A DNA stretch of 43,193 nt from NCBI GenBank assembly GCA_021794595.1, contig JAJYQN010000088.1, positions 1-43,193 of the forward strand, given 5' to 3'. Both the position numbers and the translations under genes were made by a program. This stretch comes from Pseudomonadota bacterium (GTDB lineage Bacteria > Pseudomonadota > Gammaproteobacteria > Acidiferrobacterales > Acidiferrobacteraceae). Of the stretch, positions 1-9,394 are shown piece after piece. The notes beneath the pieces are model-generated. The model was given only the letters and a program-made list of their open reading frames with translations, was not told where the DNA came from and did not search any database. Positions within the stretch are counted from its first letter, which is position 1. Every line of letters starts with the position of its first letter.

Positions 1-413
1 CCTTAAGCGGCGCGGGTCTTGCCGCCCCGCAAATCGGGGTCCCGCTGCGCGTAGTCATTTTTGGGGTGCACGCCAACCCGCGCTATCCGCAGGTGGCCGA
101 GGTTCCCGACACGGTTCTTGTGAACCCAGTCATTGAACCCCTAGGCGAAGACCAGGAAGAGGGCTGGGAAGGGTGTCTCAGCGTGCCTGGGATGCGCGGT
201 CTAGTCCCGCGCTATCGCCGTATCCGCTATAGGGGCTTTGATATCGATGGCGCCCCTATCGTGCGCGAGGCCGAGGGCTTTCATGCCCGGGTCGTGCAAC
301 ATGAATGCGACCACTTAGACGGCATCCTCTATCCTTTACGCATTCATGATCTCAAGTTCTTCGGCTATGAGGCGACCTTATTTCCCGAGGGTTACAGCCT
401 ACCGGACTCCTAA
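1..413 (+). CDS. def: peptide deformylase, 5' end outside window
   Basis: Removes the N-formyl group from nascent proteins in the cytosol, using a metal ion. The frame is open from base 3, so the N-terminus lies outside the window; about 136 residues are visible. All three family motifs are present in order: [15 protein letters not shown] (metal-binding Cys) and QHECDHLDG (two metal-binding His and the catalytic Glu). The C-terminus ends normally at a TAA. The usual partner fmt could lie off the left edge or be absent; downstream there is only the toxin-remnant island. Identification is firm from the motifs. Confidence 0.95.
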   Translation, partial: LSGAGLAAPQIGVPLRVVIFGVHANPRYPQVAEVPDTVLVNPVIEPLGEDQEEGWEGCLSVPGMRGLVPRYRRIRYRGFDIDGAPIVREAEGFHARVVQHECDHLDGILYPLRIHDLKFFGYEATLFPEGYSLPDS

Positions 414-489
414 AAGCTCTCAAAGTCCGCTTAATTACGTTGAGAATTATCGTTGGCAGCGGCGCCTGAGGTATGTCCCCGCTGCAAAT

Positions 490-678
490 GCTCAAGCCTT
501 ACGATCGCCCTTCAGTGACTGGAGTCGGTTCCCTGGCAAATCAAGATCAAGCAGTGATGTTGCCGCATCGAGTTGATCGAGACGCTGTTCCGCTTTTCGT
601 GCGAAATCGCTGAAAGCCTTGACTCGCTTTCCTTCCGCAAACGACCGAGTCCACCTGATCTCAATGGCTCTGTATCAT
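490..678 (-). pseudogene. decayed HigB-type (RelE superfamily) toxin gene
   Basis: Read leftwards, an ATG at 678 has a GAGG ribosome site eight bases upstream and opens with MIQS, as HigB toxins do, but stops after five codons. In another frame, about 664 to 492, the rest of the N-terminal and central part is readable: RSFAEGKRVKAF, LDQLDAATSLLDLDLPGNRL and SLKGDRK, which is the HigB core (Leu-x2-Leu-Asp-Ala-Ala and Gly-Asn-Arg-Leu-x3-Lys-Gly-Asp). A TGA at 492-494 and a further frame change remove the C-terminal part, where family members have a YSI/WRI segment. No HigA antitoxin follows before def ends at 413. The early frameshift, internal stop and missing C-terminus make this a remnant of a host-inhibition-of-growth mRNA interferase. 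Recognition is by eye. Confidence 0.6.
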
Positions 679-757
679 TCGGGTAACCTCTATAGGGAGA
701 TACGTGGTACGTAAAGCATATCTATGATTGGCGACTACTGCACTGAGGGTGTTTTCT

Positions 758-1021
758 GGTACCAGTCAACCCGCAGGCACCCGTCAAAGGCCCTAATGCC
801 TGCGCCGAAGACCTTCTGCGCCAAGACGCGTGAAAGCAGAAGGTAACGGTCCGGCACCCCTCTTGTCTTCAGTCGTCAAACTCTGAACGAGTGTGGTGAT
901 CGCCTCTATACGTTCATCCGGACCACTCCAGTCCGCGGTCACCCGTAAGCCCTGTGGTCCATCAAGCCGTGCAGATTGCATGAGGGTAATAAGGCGCGTG
1001 GGGTCAAGCGTGGGCTTTGCC
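758..1021 (-). repeat. second copy of the mfd 3' end (partial duplication)
   Basis: This 264-bp stretch matches 2437-2712, the last part of mfd plus 35 bp beyond its stop, in the same orientation. I count five base differences and one 12-bp in-frame deletion in this copy (after base 966, the segment that reads as ataccgcttggg in the other copy). The mfd stop is TAG here instead of TAA. The copy still encodes about 60 C-terminal Mfd residues but has no start region. It is therefore a displaced or imported tail of mfd. Both copies begin at the same base (GGTACCAGTC) and end at the same point (GGGCTTTGCC). Confidence 0.95.
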
Positions 1022-1094
1022 GCAGGAGGTAATCGCGCAAAGTATGCTGCCCCGCCCTTTTTGTGGACAGGATGTCCTATTGGTTTTGCCGGCG

Positions 1095-1502
1095 CTATCC
1101 TGGTTGGGACCGGATCTCGTTTAGGAGGTCTGGGTGATTCTCGAGCAGCTTAAAAAGTTGTACCAGTGCCAGCGGCGGCTTGGTCTTGCCATTTTCATAA
1201 CGCGAGAAGGCATTGGTGCCGCCCCCAAAGATCTCGGCGGCCTCACGCTGATCCAGGTCGAGCTTCTTGCGCACCATCGCGATGTACTTCGGGTCAACGA
1301 AGGCTGCGTTCACCTCGCGCTGGAATTGTCCCAGTAAGGCGCTATAGCGGTCACCCTGGTAGCGGTCCAGAATAGCCTCGCCGCACGCCGGACAGAACTC
1401 GCCCGTCACCGCCGGGATAGTCGTCGTCTCCCCCTTGTAGGTGTAGGGTAGGTCGCGCGTATCGGGGATCAGCTCCGCGCCGCCGCATACGGGACATTTC
1501 AT
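1095..1502 (-). CDS. mqsA: MqsA antitoxin (zinc domain plus HTH)
   Basis: Antitoxin and autorepressor of the MqsR mRNA interferase, 135 residues, close to E. coli MqsA (131). The N-terminal zinc domain carries CPVCGG and FCPACGE, the two Cys pairs that bind zinc. The C-terminal helix-turn-helix carries KKLDLDQREAAEIFGGG and NAFSRYENG, nearly identical to the E. coli DNA-binding domain, and the protein ends with LLNEIRS. ATG 1502 gives the MKCPVC start of the family with AAGGAG eight bases upstream. An in-frame ATG at 1508 overlaps the mqsR stop as ATGA and cannot be excluded. It follows mqsR in the same operon. Confidence 0.95.
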   Translation of the reverse strand: MKCPVCGGAELIPDTRDLPYTYKGETTTIPAVTGEFCPACGEAILDRYQGDRYSALLGQFQREVNAAFVDPKYIAMVRKKLDLDQREAAEIFGGGTNAFSRYENGKTKPPLALVQLFKLLENHPDLLNEIRSQPG

Positions 1503-1504
1503 CG

Positions 1505-1804
1505 TCATAGCTCCTTGAACGATACGATCAACACATCGTTGATCACTGTGAGTTTCAGGTACACGTCCCCCGCCGGCGTACTGGGCCGATAAACGTCCTG
1601 CCAAATCCTGTGATCCGCGTGGGTCGTCATGCTCTTAGTGAAATCCCCGGGTGTTAGCGCCGTGACCACGGCACACATACCAGCCAAATCTAAAATACCG
1701 AGGCTCCGCGCGCCCTGAAAGGCGCTCGCGGTGGCGCGGACCTTGTCCGCTGCGATCAAGGCTTTGACTATGCTCAGCGGACAGTGCGGGACGCGCTTCC
1801 CCAT
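1505..1804 (-). CDS. mqsR: MqsR toxin, GCU-specific mRNA interferase
   Basis: Ribosome-independent endoribonuclease; E. coli MqsR cleaves mRNA mainly at GCU and is linked to persistence and biofilm. The 99-residue protein has the family length (98) and conserved segments: MGKRVPHCPLSIVKALI at the start, DFTKSMTTHADH, IWQDVYRP and a C-terminal TVINDVLIVSFKE. The catalytic-site Lys, Tyr and Arg lie in these segments, so it looks intact. As in E. coli, the toxin gene precedes the antitoxin, the reverse of most type II systems. The stop overlaps or abuts the mqsA start. No clear ribosome-binding site precedes the ATG. Confidence 0.95.
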   Translation of the reverse strand: MGKRVPHCPLSIVKALIAADKVRATASAFQGARSLGILDLAGMCAVVTALTPGDFTKSMTTHADHRIWQDVYRPSTPAGDVYLKLTVINDVLIVSFKEL

Positions 1805-1840
1805 AACAGTCTATGCTAACCTATTAGGCATATTTGGCAA
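1802..1840 (-). promoter_or_regulatory. mqsRA promoter with MqsA-type operator
   Basis: On the minus strand a -35-like TTGCCA (1840-1835) and a -10-like TAGCAT (1818-1813) are 16 bp apart. Between them, at 1818-1830, lies the plus-strand sequence AACCT-ATT-AGGCA. The E. coli MqsA operator is AACCT-N(2-4)-AGGTT, so one half-site is perfect and the other has three of five bases. The predicted transcript start is only a few bases upstream of the mqsR ATG, so the toxin mRNA may be nearly leaderless. The position of the operator inside the promoter fits autorepression by MqsA. Confidence 0.45.
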
Positions 1841-1864
1841 GTCGGTTATATTGGTATAGGGGTT

Positions 1865-2436
1865 CAGCCTACCAAGGTCGCAGTTGATTGCGCCTCCTGG
1901 CCGGTCAAAGCGAAGTTAGGCCCAGGTTTGCGGCGATTGGGGGGCCTGGCAGGATCGCATTCAGGGTTACGCAAAACGCAAGGTCCTGAAGGCCCCAAAA
2001 ACCGGTGGCAGTCGACCCGTTTGGAGGCTGTCTTCACGTCGAGTGGGACCCTTGAGCGGCGGTCACGCCGCTTGGGCCGAGTGCCGTTCTTTATGGATTT
2101 CTTAGAGGTCACCGGTGTGGTCGATGCGTGGGGCAAAGTCACCCGTTTTCGATGGCGGCGTGGCCGGTGAAGTCGCCCATGCGCATGCTCACCATGAGGC
2201 CATGAGATCGAAGGAGGGGTCAAGTGTCGTGCGCGCAGTAGCGGCGGCCCCTGGTCGGGCGTGGGTGTGACGCCCGTGGCCGCCTGCGCCAGAGCGTCAT
2301 ACGCAGGGTGTCACAGGTGACCGCCCACTGCCCGCTCCGCCATCGCCAAAGTGCAAGAGCTAGGGACGGCCTTGGCGCGCACTGTCGTTCGGTGGGTACC
2401 GTAGTGGCGATCGCTTACGCCTAAGTCTCTTTGCGC
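1865..2436. other. 572 bp without a recognisable gene, inside the mfd-repeat island
   Basis: No convincing gene on either strand. The best candidate is a plus-strand frame at 1928-2170 whose second half (GRVPFFMDFLEVTGVVDAW) vaguely resembles the N-terminal region of some insertion-sequence transposases, but it ends at 2170 and I cannot place the family. It may be debris of the event that brought mqsRA between the two mfd tails. The stretch ends exactly where the second mfd repeat begins. Confidence 0.4.
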
Positions 2437-2712
2437 GGTACCAGTCAACCCGCAGGCACCCGTCAAAGGCCTTAATGCCGGCGCCGAAGACCTTCTGCGC
2501 CAAGACGCGTGAAAGCAGAAGGTAACGGTGCGGCACCCCTCTTGTCTTCAGTCGTCAAACTCTGAACGAGTGTGGTGATCGCCTCTATACGTTCATCCGG
2601 ATCACTCCAGTCCGCGGTCACCCGTAAGCCCTGTGGTCCATCAAGCCGATACCGCTTGGGTGCAGACTGCATGAGGGTAATAAGGCGCGTGGGGTCAAGC
2701 GTGGGCTTTGCC
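2437..2712 (-). repeat. mfd 3' end, copy joined to the intact gene
   Basis: Partner of the repeat at 758-1021. This 276-bp copy contains the 12 bp missing from the other and is continuous with the complete mfd gene. The repeats are in direct orientation and enclose about 1.4 kb that contains mqsRA. Because both copies share 35 bp beyond the stop codon, the duplicated unit was a piece of chromosome and not just coding sequence. Confidence 0.95.
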
Positions 2713-5700
2713 ACAAACTGAAGCCGCGCGCCTTTGGGCCCGGCATCGATGCGCGCGACGCCAAGGGCATGCGCGAGCTTACGTAACCGCGCCAAACGAA
2801 ACAGGCGAAGGGCGGCGCGCGGCGGAGGCCCGAAGCGGTCGATGATCTCGCCGGCGAGATCATCCCATTCGGCGTCCGAACTCGCGTTGGCAATGCGTTT
2901 GTAAAACACCAAGCGAATATGCGGATCTGGACAATAGTCCTCGGGTAGGAGGGCTGCTACATGTAGATCGATATCCGTCGCGCGCGACAGTAAGGCCTCG
3001 TCGTCCAAGTCTTTACCGGCCTTGAGGCTTGTCACCGCGCGCTCCAAGAGCTCGCTATAGAGAGTGAAACCCACCTCGTCGATTTGGCCGCTCTGCGATT
3101 CGCCTAAAAGCTCGCCGGCCCCGCGGATCTCGAGGTCGTGCGAGGCCAGAGCGAAGCCGACCCCGAGGTCCTCTAGGGAGGCGATGGCGTCTAGCCGTTT
3201 CCTGGCATCTGCTGTGAGCGCGCTTGCCTCGGGTGTCAGCAGATAGGCGTAGGCGCGGTGGTGCGAGCGTCCAACGCGTCCGCGCAGCTGATGGAGCTGT
3301 GCCAACCCAAAGCGGTCCGCGCGTTCGATAATGATCGTGTTGGCGGTCGGGACATCGATGCCGGTCTCTATGATGGTGCTACAGAGCAGGATATGGAAGC
3401 GTTGGTGGTAGAAATCGAGCATGACCCGCTCAAGCTCGCGTTCCGGCATTTGCCCGTGGGCCATGCGGATGTCGATCTCGGGGAGCAAGGCCTTCAGCTC
3501 GTGCGCCCGCCGTTCCATAGACCGCACGTCGTTGTGTAAAAAGTAGATCTGGCCGCCCCGGCGCATTTCGCGCAGACAGGCCTCGCGAATCAGGTCGGTA
3601 TTCCACTGGGTGACGAAGGTCTTTATGGAGAGCCGGTCTTGCGGCGGGGTCCCGATTAAAGACACGTCACGTAGGCTTGCAAGCGCCATATTGAGGGTGC
3701 GTGGGAGAGGCGTTGCTGTCAGTGTCAATATGTCGACGTGGGCGCGCAGGGCCTTCATGCGCTCCTTTTGGCGTACCCCGAAGCGATGCTCTTCGTCTAC
3801 GATCACAAGCCCTAAGGCCTTAAAGCGCACATCGTCTTGGAGTAGGCGGTGGGTCCCTATGATGATATCGACCTTGCCTTGGGCGATACGCTCGATTGCC
3901 TGCTCGATTTCCGAGCGTGTGCGAAAGCGCGATAGGATCTCGATCTCGACCGGAAGGTCGGCGAACCGATCCCGAAAGTTTTGGTAGTGCTGCTGGGCAA
4001 GCAGCGTCGTCGGGACCAAGACTGCTACCTGCTTTTGGTCATGAACCGCGAGAAAGGTGGCCCGCATCGCGACTTCAGTCTTGCCGAAACCGACGTCCCC
4101 GCAGACCAGGCGATCCATGGGGCGGGGGCTTTCCATATCGCTCAACACCTCCGCTATGACGCGCGTTTGATCGGGCGTCTCCTCGAACGGGAAGGCCTCG
4201 GCGAACCGCTCATAGGCCTCGTCGCGGGCCGCAAACGCATGTCCGGGTCGGGCGGCCCGGCGGGCGTAGATTTCAAGGAGTTCGGCGGCCGCGTCGCGGG
4301 CCTTCTCCTGGGCGCGGCGCTTCGCCTTGTCCCAGGCCTCATGGCCGAGTTTATGAAGCGGGGCCTTGTCGGGATCGGTGCCGGTGTAACGTCCCATCAA
4401 GTGGAGGTCGGTCACCGGCAGATAGAGCTTGTCGCCTCCGGCATACTCGAGCGCCAAGAACTCGCTCTCGATGTCTGTGACCGTCAGTCGCACGAGGCCT
4501 AGATAGCGGCCAACGCCATGGTCTTCGTGTACCACCGGATCGCCGACTTTGAGTTCACCGAGCCCGCGCAGGACGAGTTGCTGGTCGCGCGGCTTGACCC
4601 GGCGGCGGCGTTGCTGGGCCCGCTCGCCGTAGAGTTGCGACTCGACTATGACGCTCAAAGCCGGACTGTCGAGCAAAAGCCCGCGATCGAGGGGGGCTGT
4701 CATGAGACCGAGCGGTTCCCGGCCGGTTACGAACTCGGTCCACGATGACAGGCTGTGCGGCGGGTGCCCGTGGGCCGTGAGGAGCTGACGCAAGGACTCG
4801 CGCCGGCCGGCAGTCTCGGCCACCAGCAGGATCCGTCGCCCAGGGGTCTTTACGTAGGCCAGGAGCGCATGGTTGGATTCCGCGGCGTGGCTTTCTTGCG
4901 GCAAAGTCGGCGGCTCGTGGGTCGCGAAATGGCGTACGGTCCCCGGACCCTCGCCGAGCGAGATTTGCAGGAATGGCGTGATGCGCGCCTCCAGATCTTT
5001 GGCTGTGAGAAAGAGCCGCTCCGGAGAGAGCGCCGGGCGCTCGATGTGGCCGCGGGCCGCCTCGTAACGTTCTCGCGCCTCGTGCTCGAAGCGCTGCGTT
5101 TGATCGCGCGCCCCTTCGGTAAAGAAGAGGGTGGCGTGCGGCGGAAGGTAATCGATGAAGCTCGCTGTCTCGGAGAAAAACAGCGGCAGGTAATACTCTA
5201 TGCCCGGTGGGCTTATGCCCTCGCTTACGTCGCGATAGATCAGGCTTGCGCGCGGATCGCCGGTGAACGCGGCCCGGTATTGGGCGCGGAAGGTCTGGAT
5301 GGCCTCCGCGGTGAGCGGGTGTTCGCGCGCTGGCAGGATGCGAATCTCCGGTAGGATCTGGTCGGATCGCTGGGTATCGGGATCGAAGGTTCTGATGGAT
5401 TCGATCGCATCGTCGAAGAGGTCGATGCGAAAGGCGTTCTTTGTGCCCATGGGATAGACATCGATAATGCCCCCGCGCACCGCGAACTCGCCGGCCTCCA
5501 CGACCTGCCCGACTGAATGATAGGCGGCCTGCACAAGGCGTTCGCGAAAGCGATCGATTTCGAGACGATCCCCGACCTTTAGGACAAAGCTGTGTCCCAA
5601 GAGGTGCGAGGCTGGTGGCAGGAAGTGCATGAGGGTAGAGGCGGCGATGAGCACAAGCCCGCGAGTGAGATGCGGGAGCACGGCGAGTGTGGCGAGTCGC

Positions 5701-5996
5701 TCGGACACGATGTCGGGGTGTGGCGAGAATGCGTCATAGGGTAGACATTCCCAGTCAGGGAATGTCAATACAGGCGGTCCGTCGGCGTCGAGGTAGAAAT
5801 GCAACTCATCCTCAAGACGTTCGCGGCTACGCACGTCTGGGGTCACGACGATCAAGAGACGATCGGCACGGGCCGCTTGGGCCAACGCGAGCCCGCGCGC
5901 GCTACCATGCAGATGCCACCATTGCTCGTGGCCGGATGGGACCGGCGGGGCAAGCGGCGAGTAGAGGCGGGTCTCGGTAGGCGTTGTCTGGGTCAT
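2472..5996 (-). CDS. mfd: transcription-repair coupling factor Mfd
   Basis: ATP-dependent translocase that pushes stalled RNA polymerase off DNA lesions and recruits UvrA. At 1174 residues from ATG 5996 it is close to E. coli Mfd (1148). In order it has an N-terminal UvrB-like region (FPDWECLPYDAFSPH), a CarD-like RNA-polymerase interaction domain (LVLRGLGELKVGDPVVHEDHGVG), and RecG-type motor domains with Walker A GDVGFGKTE near residue 633, DEEHRFGV, TATPLPRTLNMAL and GRVGRSHHRAY. A C-terminal TRCF domain follows. An in-frame ATG at 6092 exists, but it lies in the divergent promoter region and adds sequence unlike the family. The last 60 codons and 35 bp of downstream DNA are duplicated at 758-1021. 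The stop is TAA. Confidence 0.97.
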   Translation of the reverse strand: MTQTTPTETRLYSPLAPPVPSGHEQWWHLHGSARGLALAQAARADRLLIVVTPDVRSRERLEDELHFYLDADGPPVLTFPDWECLPYDAFSPHPDIVSERLATLAVLPHLTRGLVLIAASTLMHFLPPASHLLGHSFVLKVGDRLEIDRFRERLVQAAYHSVGQVVEAGEFAVRGGIIDVYPMGTKNAFRIDLFDDAIESIRTFDPDTQRSDQILPEIRILPAREHPLTAEAIQTFRAQYRAAFTGDPRASLIYRDVSEGISPPGIEYYLPLFFSETASFIDYLPPHATLFFTEGARDQTQRFEHEARERYEAARGHIERPALSPERLFLTAKDLEARITPFLQISLGEGPGTVRHFATHEPPTLPQESHAAESNHALLAYVKTPGRRILLVAETAGRRESLRQLLTAHGHPPHSLSSWTEFVTGREPLGLMTAPLDRGLLLDSPALSVIVESQLYGERAQQRRRRVKPRDQQLVLRGLGELKVGDPVVHEDHGVGRYLGLVRLTVTDIESEFLALEYAGGDKLYLPVTDLHLMGRYTGTDPDKAPLHKLGHEAWDKAKRRAQEKARDAAAELLEIYARRAARPGHAFAARDEAYERFAEAFPFEETPDQTRVIAEVLSDMESPRPMDRLVCGDVGFGKTEVAMRATFLAVHDQKQVAVLVPTTLLAQQHYQNFRDRFADLPVEIEILSRFRTRSEIEQAIERIAQGKVDIIIGTHRLLQDDVRFKALGLVIVDEEHRFGVRQKERMKALRAHVDILTLTATPLPRTLNMALASLRDVSLIGTPPQDRLSIKTFVTQWNTDLIREACLREMRRGGQIYFLHNDVRSMERRAHELKALLPEIDIRMAHGQMPERELERVMLDFYHQRFHILLCSTIIETGIDVPTANTIIIERADRFGLAQLHQLRGRVGRSHHRAYAYLLTPEASALTADARKRLDAIASLEDLGVGFALASHDLEIRGAGELLGESQSGQIDEVGFTLYSELLERAVTSLKAGKDLDDEALLSRATDIDLHVAALLPEDYCPDPHIRLVFYKRIANASSDAEWDDLAGEIIDRFGPPPRAALRLFRLARLRKLAHALGVARIDAGPKGARLQFVAKPTLDPTRLITLMQSAPKRYRLDGPQGLRVTADWSDPDERIEAITTLVQSLTTEDKRGAAPLPSAFTRLGAEGLRRRH

Positions 5997-6042
5997 AGGG
6001 TGGGCATTGTAATCGAATGTCCAGAGGAGCGAGAGCTTCGCA

Positions 6043-6100
6043 TTGTCGGAGCTAGTCCTTAGGGGCATAATGACACTGGCCCCAGGCGCCAAGGAGGAGG
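6043..6100 (+). promoter_or_regulatory. probable sigma-70 promoter and ribosome site for carD-ispD-ispF
   Basis: TTGTCG (6043-6048) and CATAAT (6066-6071) are separated by exactly 17 bp, and a strong AAGGAGGAGG ribosome-binding site (6091-6100) follows just before the GTG start of the CarD-type gene. The whole 107-bp gap between the divergent mfd and carD is short enough that the two promoters must lie close together or overlap. On the minus strand TACAAT (6011-6006) is a possible -10 for mfd, but I see no good -35 for it. Confidence 0.5.
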
Positions 6101-6103
6101 CTC

Positions 6104-6604
6104 GTGCGGAAGACAGAATTCAAGGTTGGGCAAGACGTGTTTTACCCTACGGCCGGAGTCGGTGTCATAGAGGCGGTGGAAGAGCTTATCTTTGGGGCTG
6201 AACATGAGCTGTGTTACGTCATTGGCGTCCCCCAGAACCACATCACGATCAGGGTCCCCAAAGAAAAGGCCTTAAGTAATGGCTTGCGACCGCTTTTGCC
6301 GAATAAGGAGATCAAGGATCTGCTACGGGTTTTAGGCGAGAAGAGCTCCGAGCGTCCCGTTGGCCACTGGGCGGACCATTACAAGGAGCTCGAACGTCGC
6401 ATTCAGTCCGGCTCCTGCCTTGAGGTGGGTGCTGCGGTACGCGATCTGACACGTCTTAAGGCCTGCCATGGCCTGTCGTTCGAGGAGGCCCGATTGTTGG
6501 AGCTCGCCTCGGGCTATTTGGTGAGAGAAGTGGCGGTCGTCGAAGGCATCCCGCTGGAAGCGGCCCGCGACGTGATCCAATCATCAATCGCGCTTGGCAC
6601 CTAG
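6104..6604 (+). CDS. CarD/CdnL-family RNA polymerase-binding regulator
   Basis: CarD-family proteins bind the RNA polymerase beta subunit through a Tudor-like domain and stabilise open promoter complexes. The 166-residue protein opens with FKVGQDVFYPTAGVGVIEAV, the family's typical N-terminal strand pattern (residues 6-25). A mainly helical C-terminal half follows, with LERRIQSGSCLEVGAAVRDL and LARLLEL-like segments. The same fold occurs inside Mfd, transcribed divergently next door, so both neighbours contact RNA polymerase. GTG is chosen as start because AAGGAGGAGG sits three bases upstream. The gene ends where ispD begins and probably heads a carD-ispD-ispF operon. Confidence 0.9.
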   Translation: MRKTEFKVGQDVFYPTAGVGVIEAVEELIFGAEHELCYVIGVPQNHITIRVPKEKALSNGLRPLLPNKEIKDLLRVLGEKSSERPVGHWADHYKELERRIQSGSCLEVGAAVRDLTRLKACHGLSFEEARLLELASGYLVREVAVVEGIPLEAARDVIQSSIALGT

Positions 6605-6611
6605 ACCTTTG

Positions 6612-7322
6612 GTGCGGACCTGGGTGGTCGTACCAGCGGCAGGGCGCGGCCTGCGTTTTGGATCGGCGCTCCCCAAGCAGTACTTGCCGCTGGCTGGTGC
6701 TACGGTACTGGCCCACACCTTGAGACGGCTCGATGATTTGGGCTGCCTTGGGATAGCGATTGGCTTGGCGGCCGATGACGTGTACTGGCCCACCTATCGC
6801 CCCGCGCTGACTACCCCGCTCATCCCCTTCGAGGGCGGCGCCGAGCGCGCTGTCACCGTTTTGAGGGGGCTTGTCGCTTTGCGTGACAAGGCGCGACCCG
6901 ACGACCTTGTGTTTGTGCACGATGCCGCCCGTCCCTGTGTGCGCCGTGAAGATCTCGAACGGCTGCGGGCGGTAGCGGGATCGGCCGCCGATGGAGCACT
7001 CTTGGCGCGGCCGGTAGCCGATACCGTCAAACGCGAAGGAGCGAAGGGCTTTGTGTCCGACACCTTGGATCGGCGGGGTTTGTGGTTGGCCCAGACCCCG
7101 CAGGTGTTCGCTTATGCGCGCCTGCATGAGGCCTTGAGCCAGGCCTTGGCGGCCGACGCCCTCATCACAGATGAGGCCTCCGCGATAGAGTATCTCGGGG
7201 GTAAGCCGCAACTTGTAATCGGGAGTCCAGACAATATCAAAATCACACTGCCTGAGGATCTCGCTTTGGCCGAGCTCTATTTGATGCGCAAGGAACTTTA
7301 CGGGGGGATGGTATGCGAATAG
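6612..7322 (+). CDS. ispD: 2-C-methyl-D-erythritol 4-phosphate cytidylyltransferase
   Basis: Third step of the non-mevalonate isoprenoid pathway: CTP plus MEP gives CDP-ME. The nucleotide-binding start [14 protein letters not shown] with PKQYLPL, then VHDAARPCV, the DTVKRE segment, TPQVF and TDEASA are all present in the family order. GTG 6612 gives 236 residues, the same as E. coli IspD. TTG codons at 6609 and 6594 are alternatives, the latter overlapping carD. No strong ribosome site is visible, so translation is probably coupled to carD. The 3' end overlaps ispF by 10 bp. Confidence 0.95.
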   Translation: MRTWVVVPAAGRGLRFGSALPKQYLPLAGATVLAHTLRRLDDLGCLGIAIGLAADDVYWPTYRPALTTPLIPFEGGAERAVTVLRGLVALRDKARPDDLVFVHDAARPCVRREDLERLRAVAGSAADGALLARPVADTVKREGAKGFVSDTLDRRGLWLAQTPQVFAYARLHEALSQALAADALITDEASAIEYLGGKPQLVIGSPDNIKITLPEDLALAELYLMRKELYGGMVCE

Positions 7323-7769
7323 GGCAGGGCTTCGATGCCCACGGTCTTGTCGAGGGCCGCCCCCTCGTTCTCGGCGGCGTCACGATTCCTTATTCGCGGG
7401 GGCTCGCCGGGCACTCCGATGCCGACGTCTTGATGCATGCCGTGACCAGTGCGTGCTTGGGGGCCGCGGCCCTCGGTGACCTTGGACGACACTTTCCGGC
7501 CAGCGATGCGCGCTATAAGGGTTGCGATAGCCGGGTGTTGTTAAGGGCCGCGGTCCAGATGCTCAAAGAGCGCGGCTTTCGGGTCGTGAACATGGATGCC
7601 ACGATAGTGGCGGAGGCCCCGCGGCTCGCACCCCACGTGGGCCAGATGATGGCGCATCTGGCGGCCGATCTTGAGGTCGCACTCGATGCCGTCAACGTGA
7701 AGGCGACGACGACCGAGGGCATGGGCTACACCGGGCGTAGCGAGGGCATGAGTGCTCACGCCATCGTTC

Positions 7770-7780
<11 letters not shown>
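7313..7780 (+). CDS. ispF: 2-C-methyl-D-erythritol 2,4-cyclodiphosphate synthase
   Basis: Fifth step of the same pathway: cyclises CDP-ME 2-phosphate with release of CMP, as a trimer with an active-site metal. At 155 residues it has the normal family length. Metal ligands are visible as Asp8 and His10 in GQGFDAH and His42 in [11 protein letters not shown]. The C-terminal [15 protein letters not shown] is the family signature. It overlaps the 3' end of ispD by 10 bp, showing operon coupling. Its last 11 bases overlap the 3' end of the convergent smr gene, leaving no room for a separate terminator. Confidence 0.97.
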
Positions 7781-9354
<1,574 letters not shown>

Positions 9355-9394
9355 TTAGCCAAAGGCCGTTAAACTGGGCGGCATGGGAGACATC

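Noticed and set aside
1065-1077. Hairpin GGACA-GGA-TGTCC downstream of mqsA
   Set aside because: Five-base stem and no T run in the direction of mqsA transcription.
1864-2223. 119-codon minus-strand open frame next to mqsR
   Set aside because: Basic, proline-rich translation without any motif, no ribosome site; treated as spacer.
5997-6092. Longer Mfd N-terminus from ATG 6092
   Set aside because: The extra 32 residues do not resemble Mfd and would overlap the carD promoter; ATG 5996 gives the family N-terminus.
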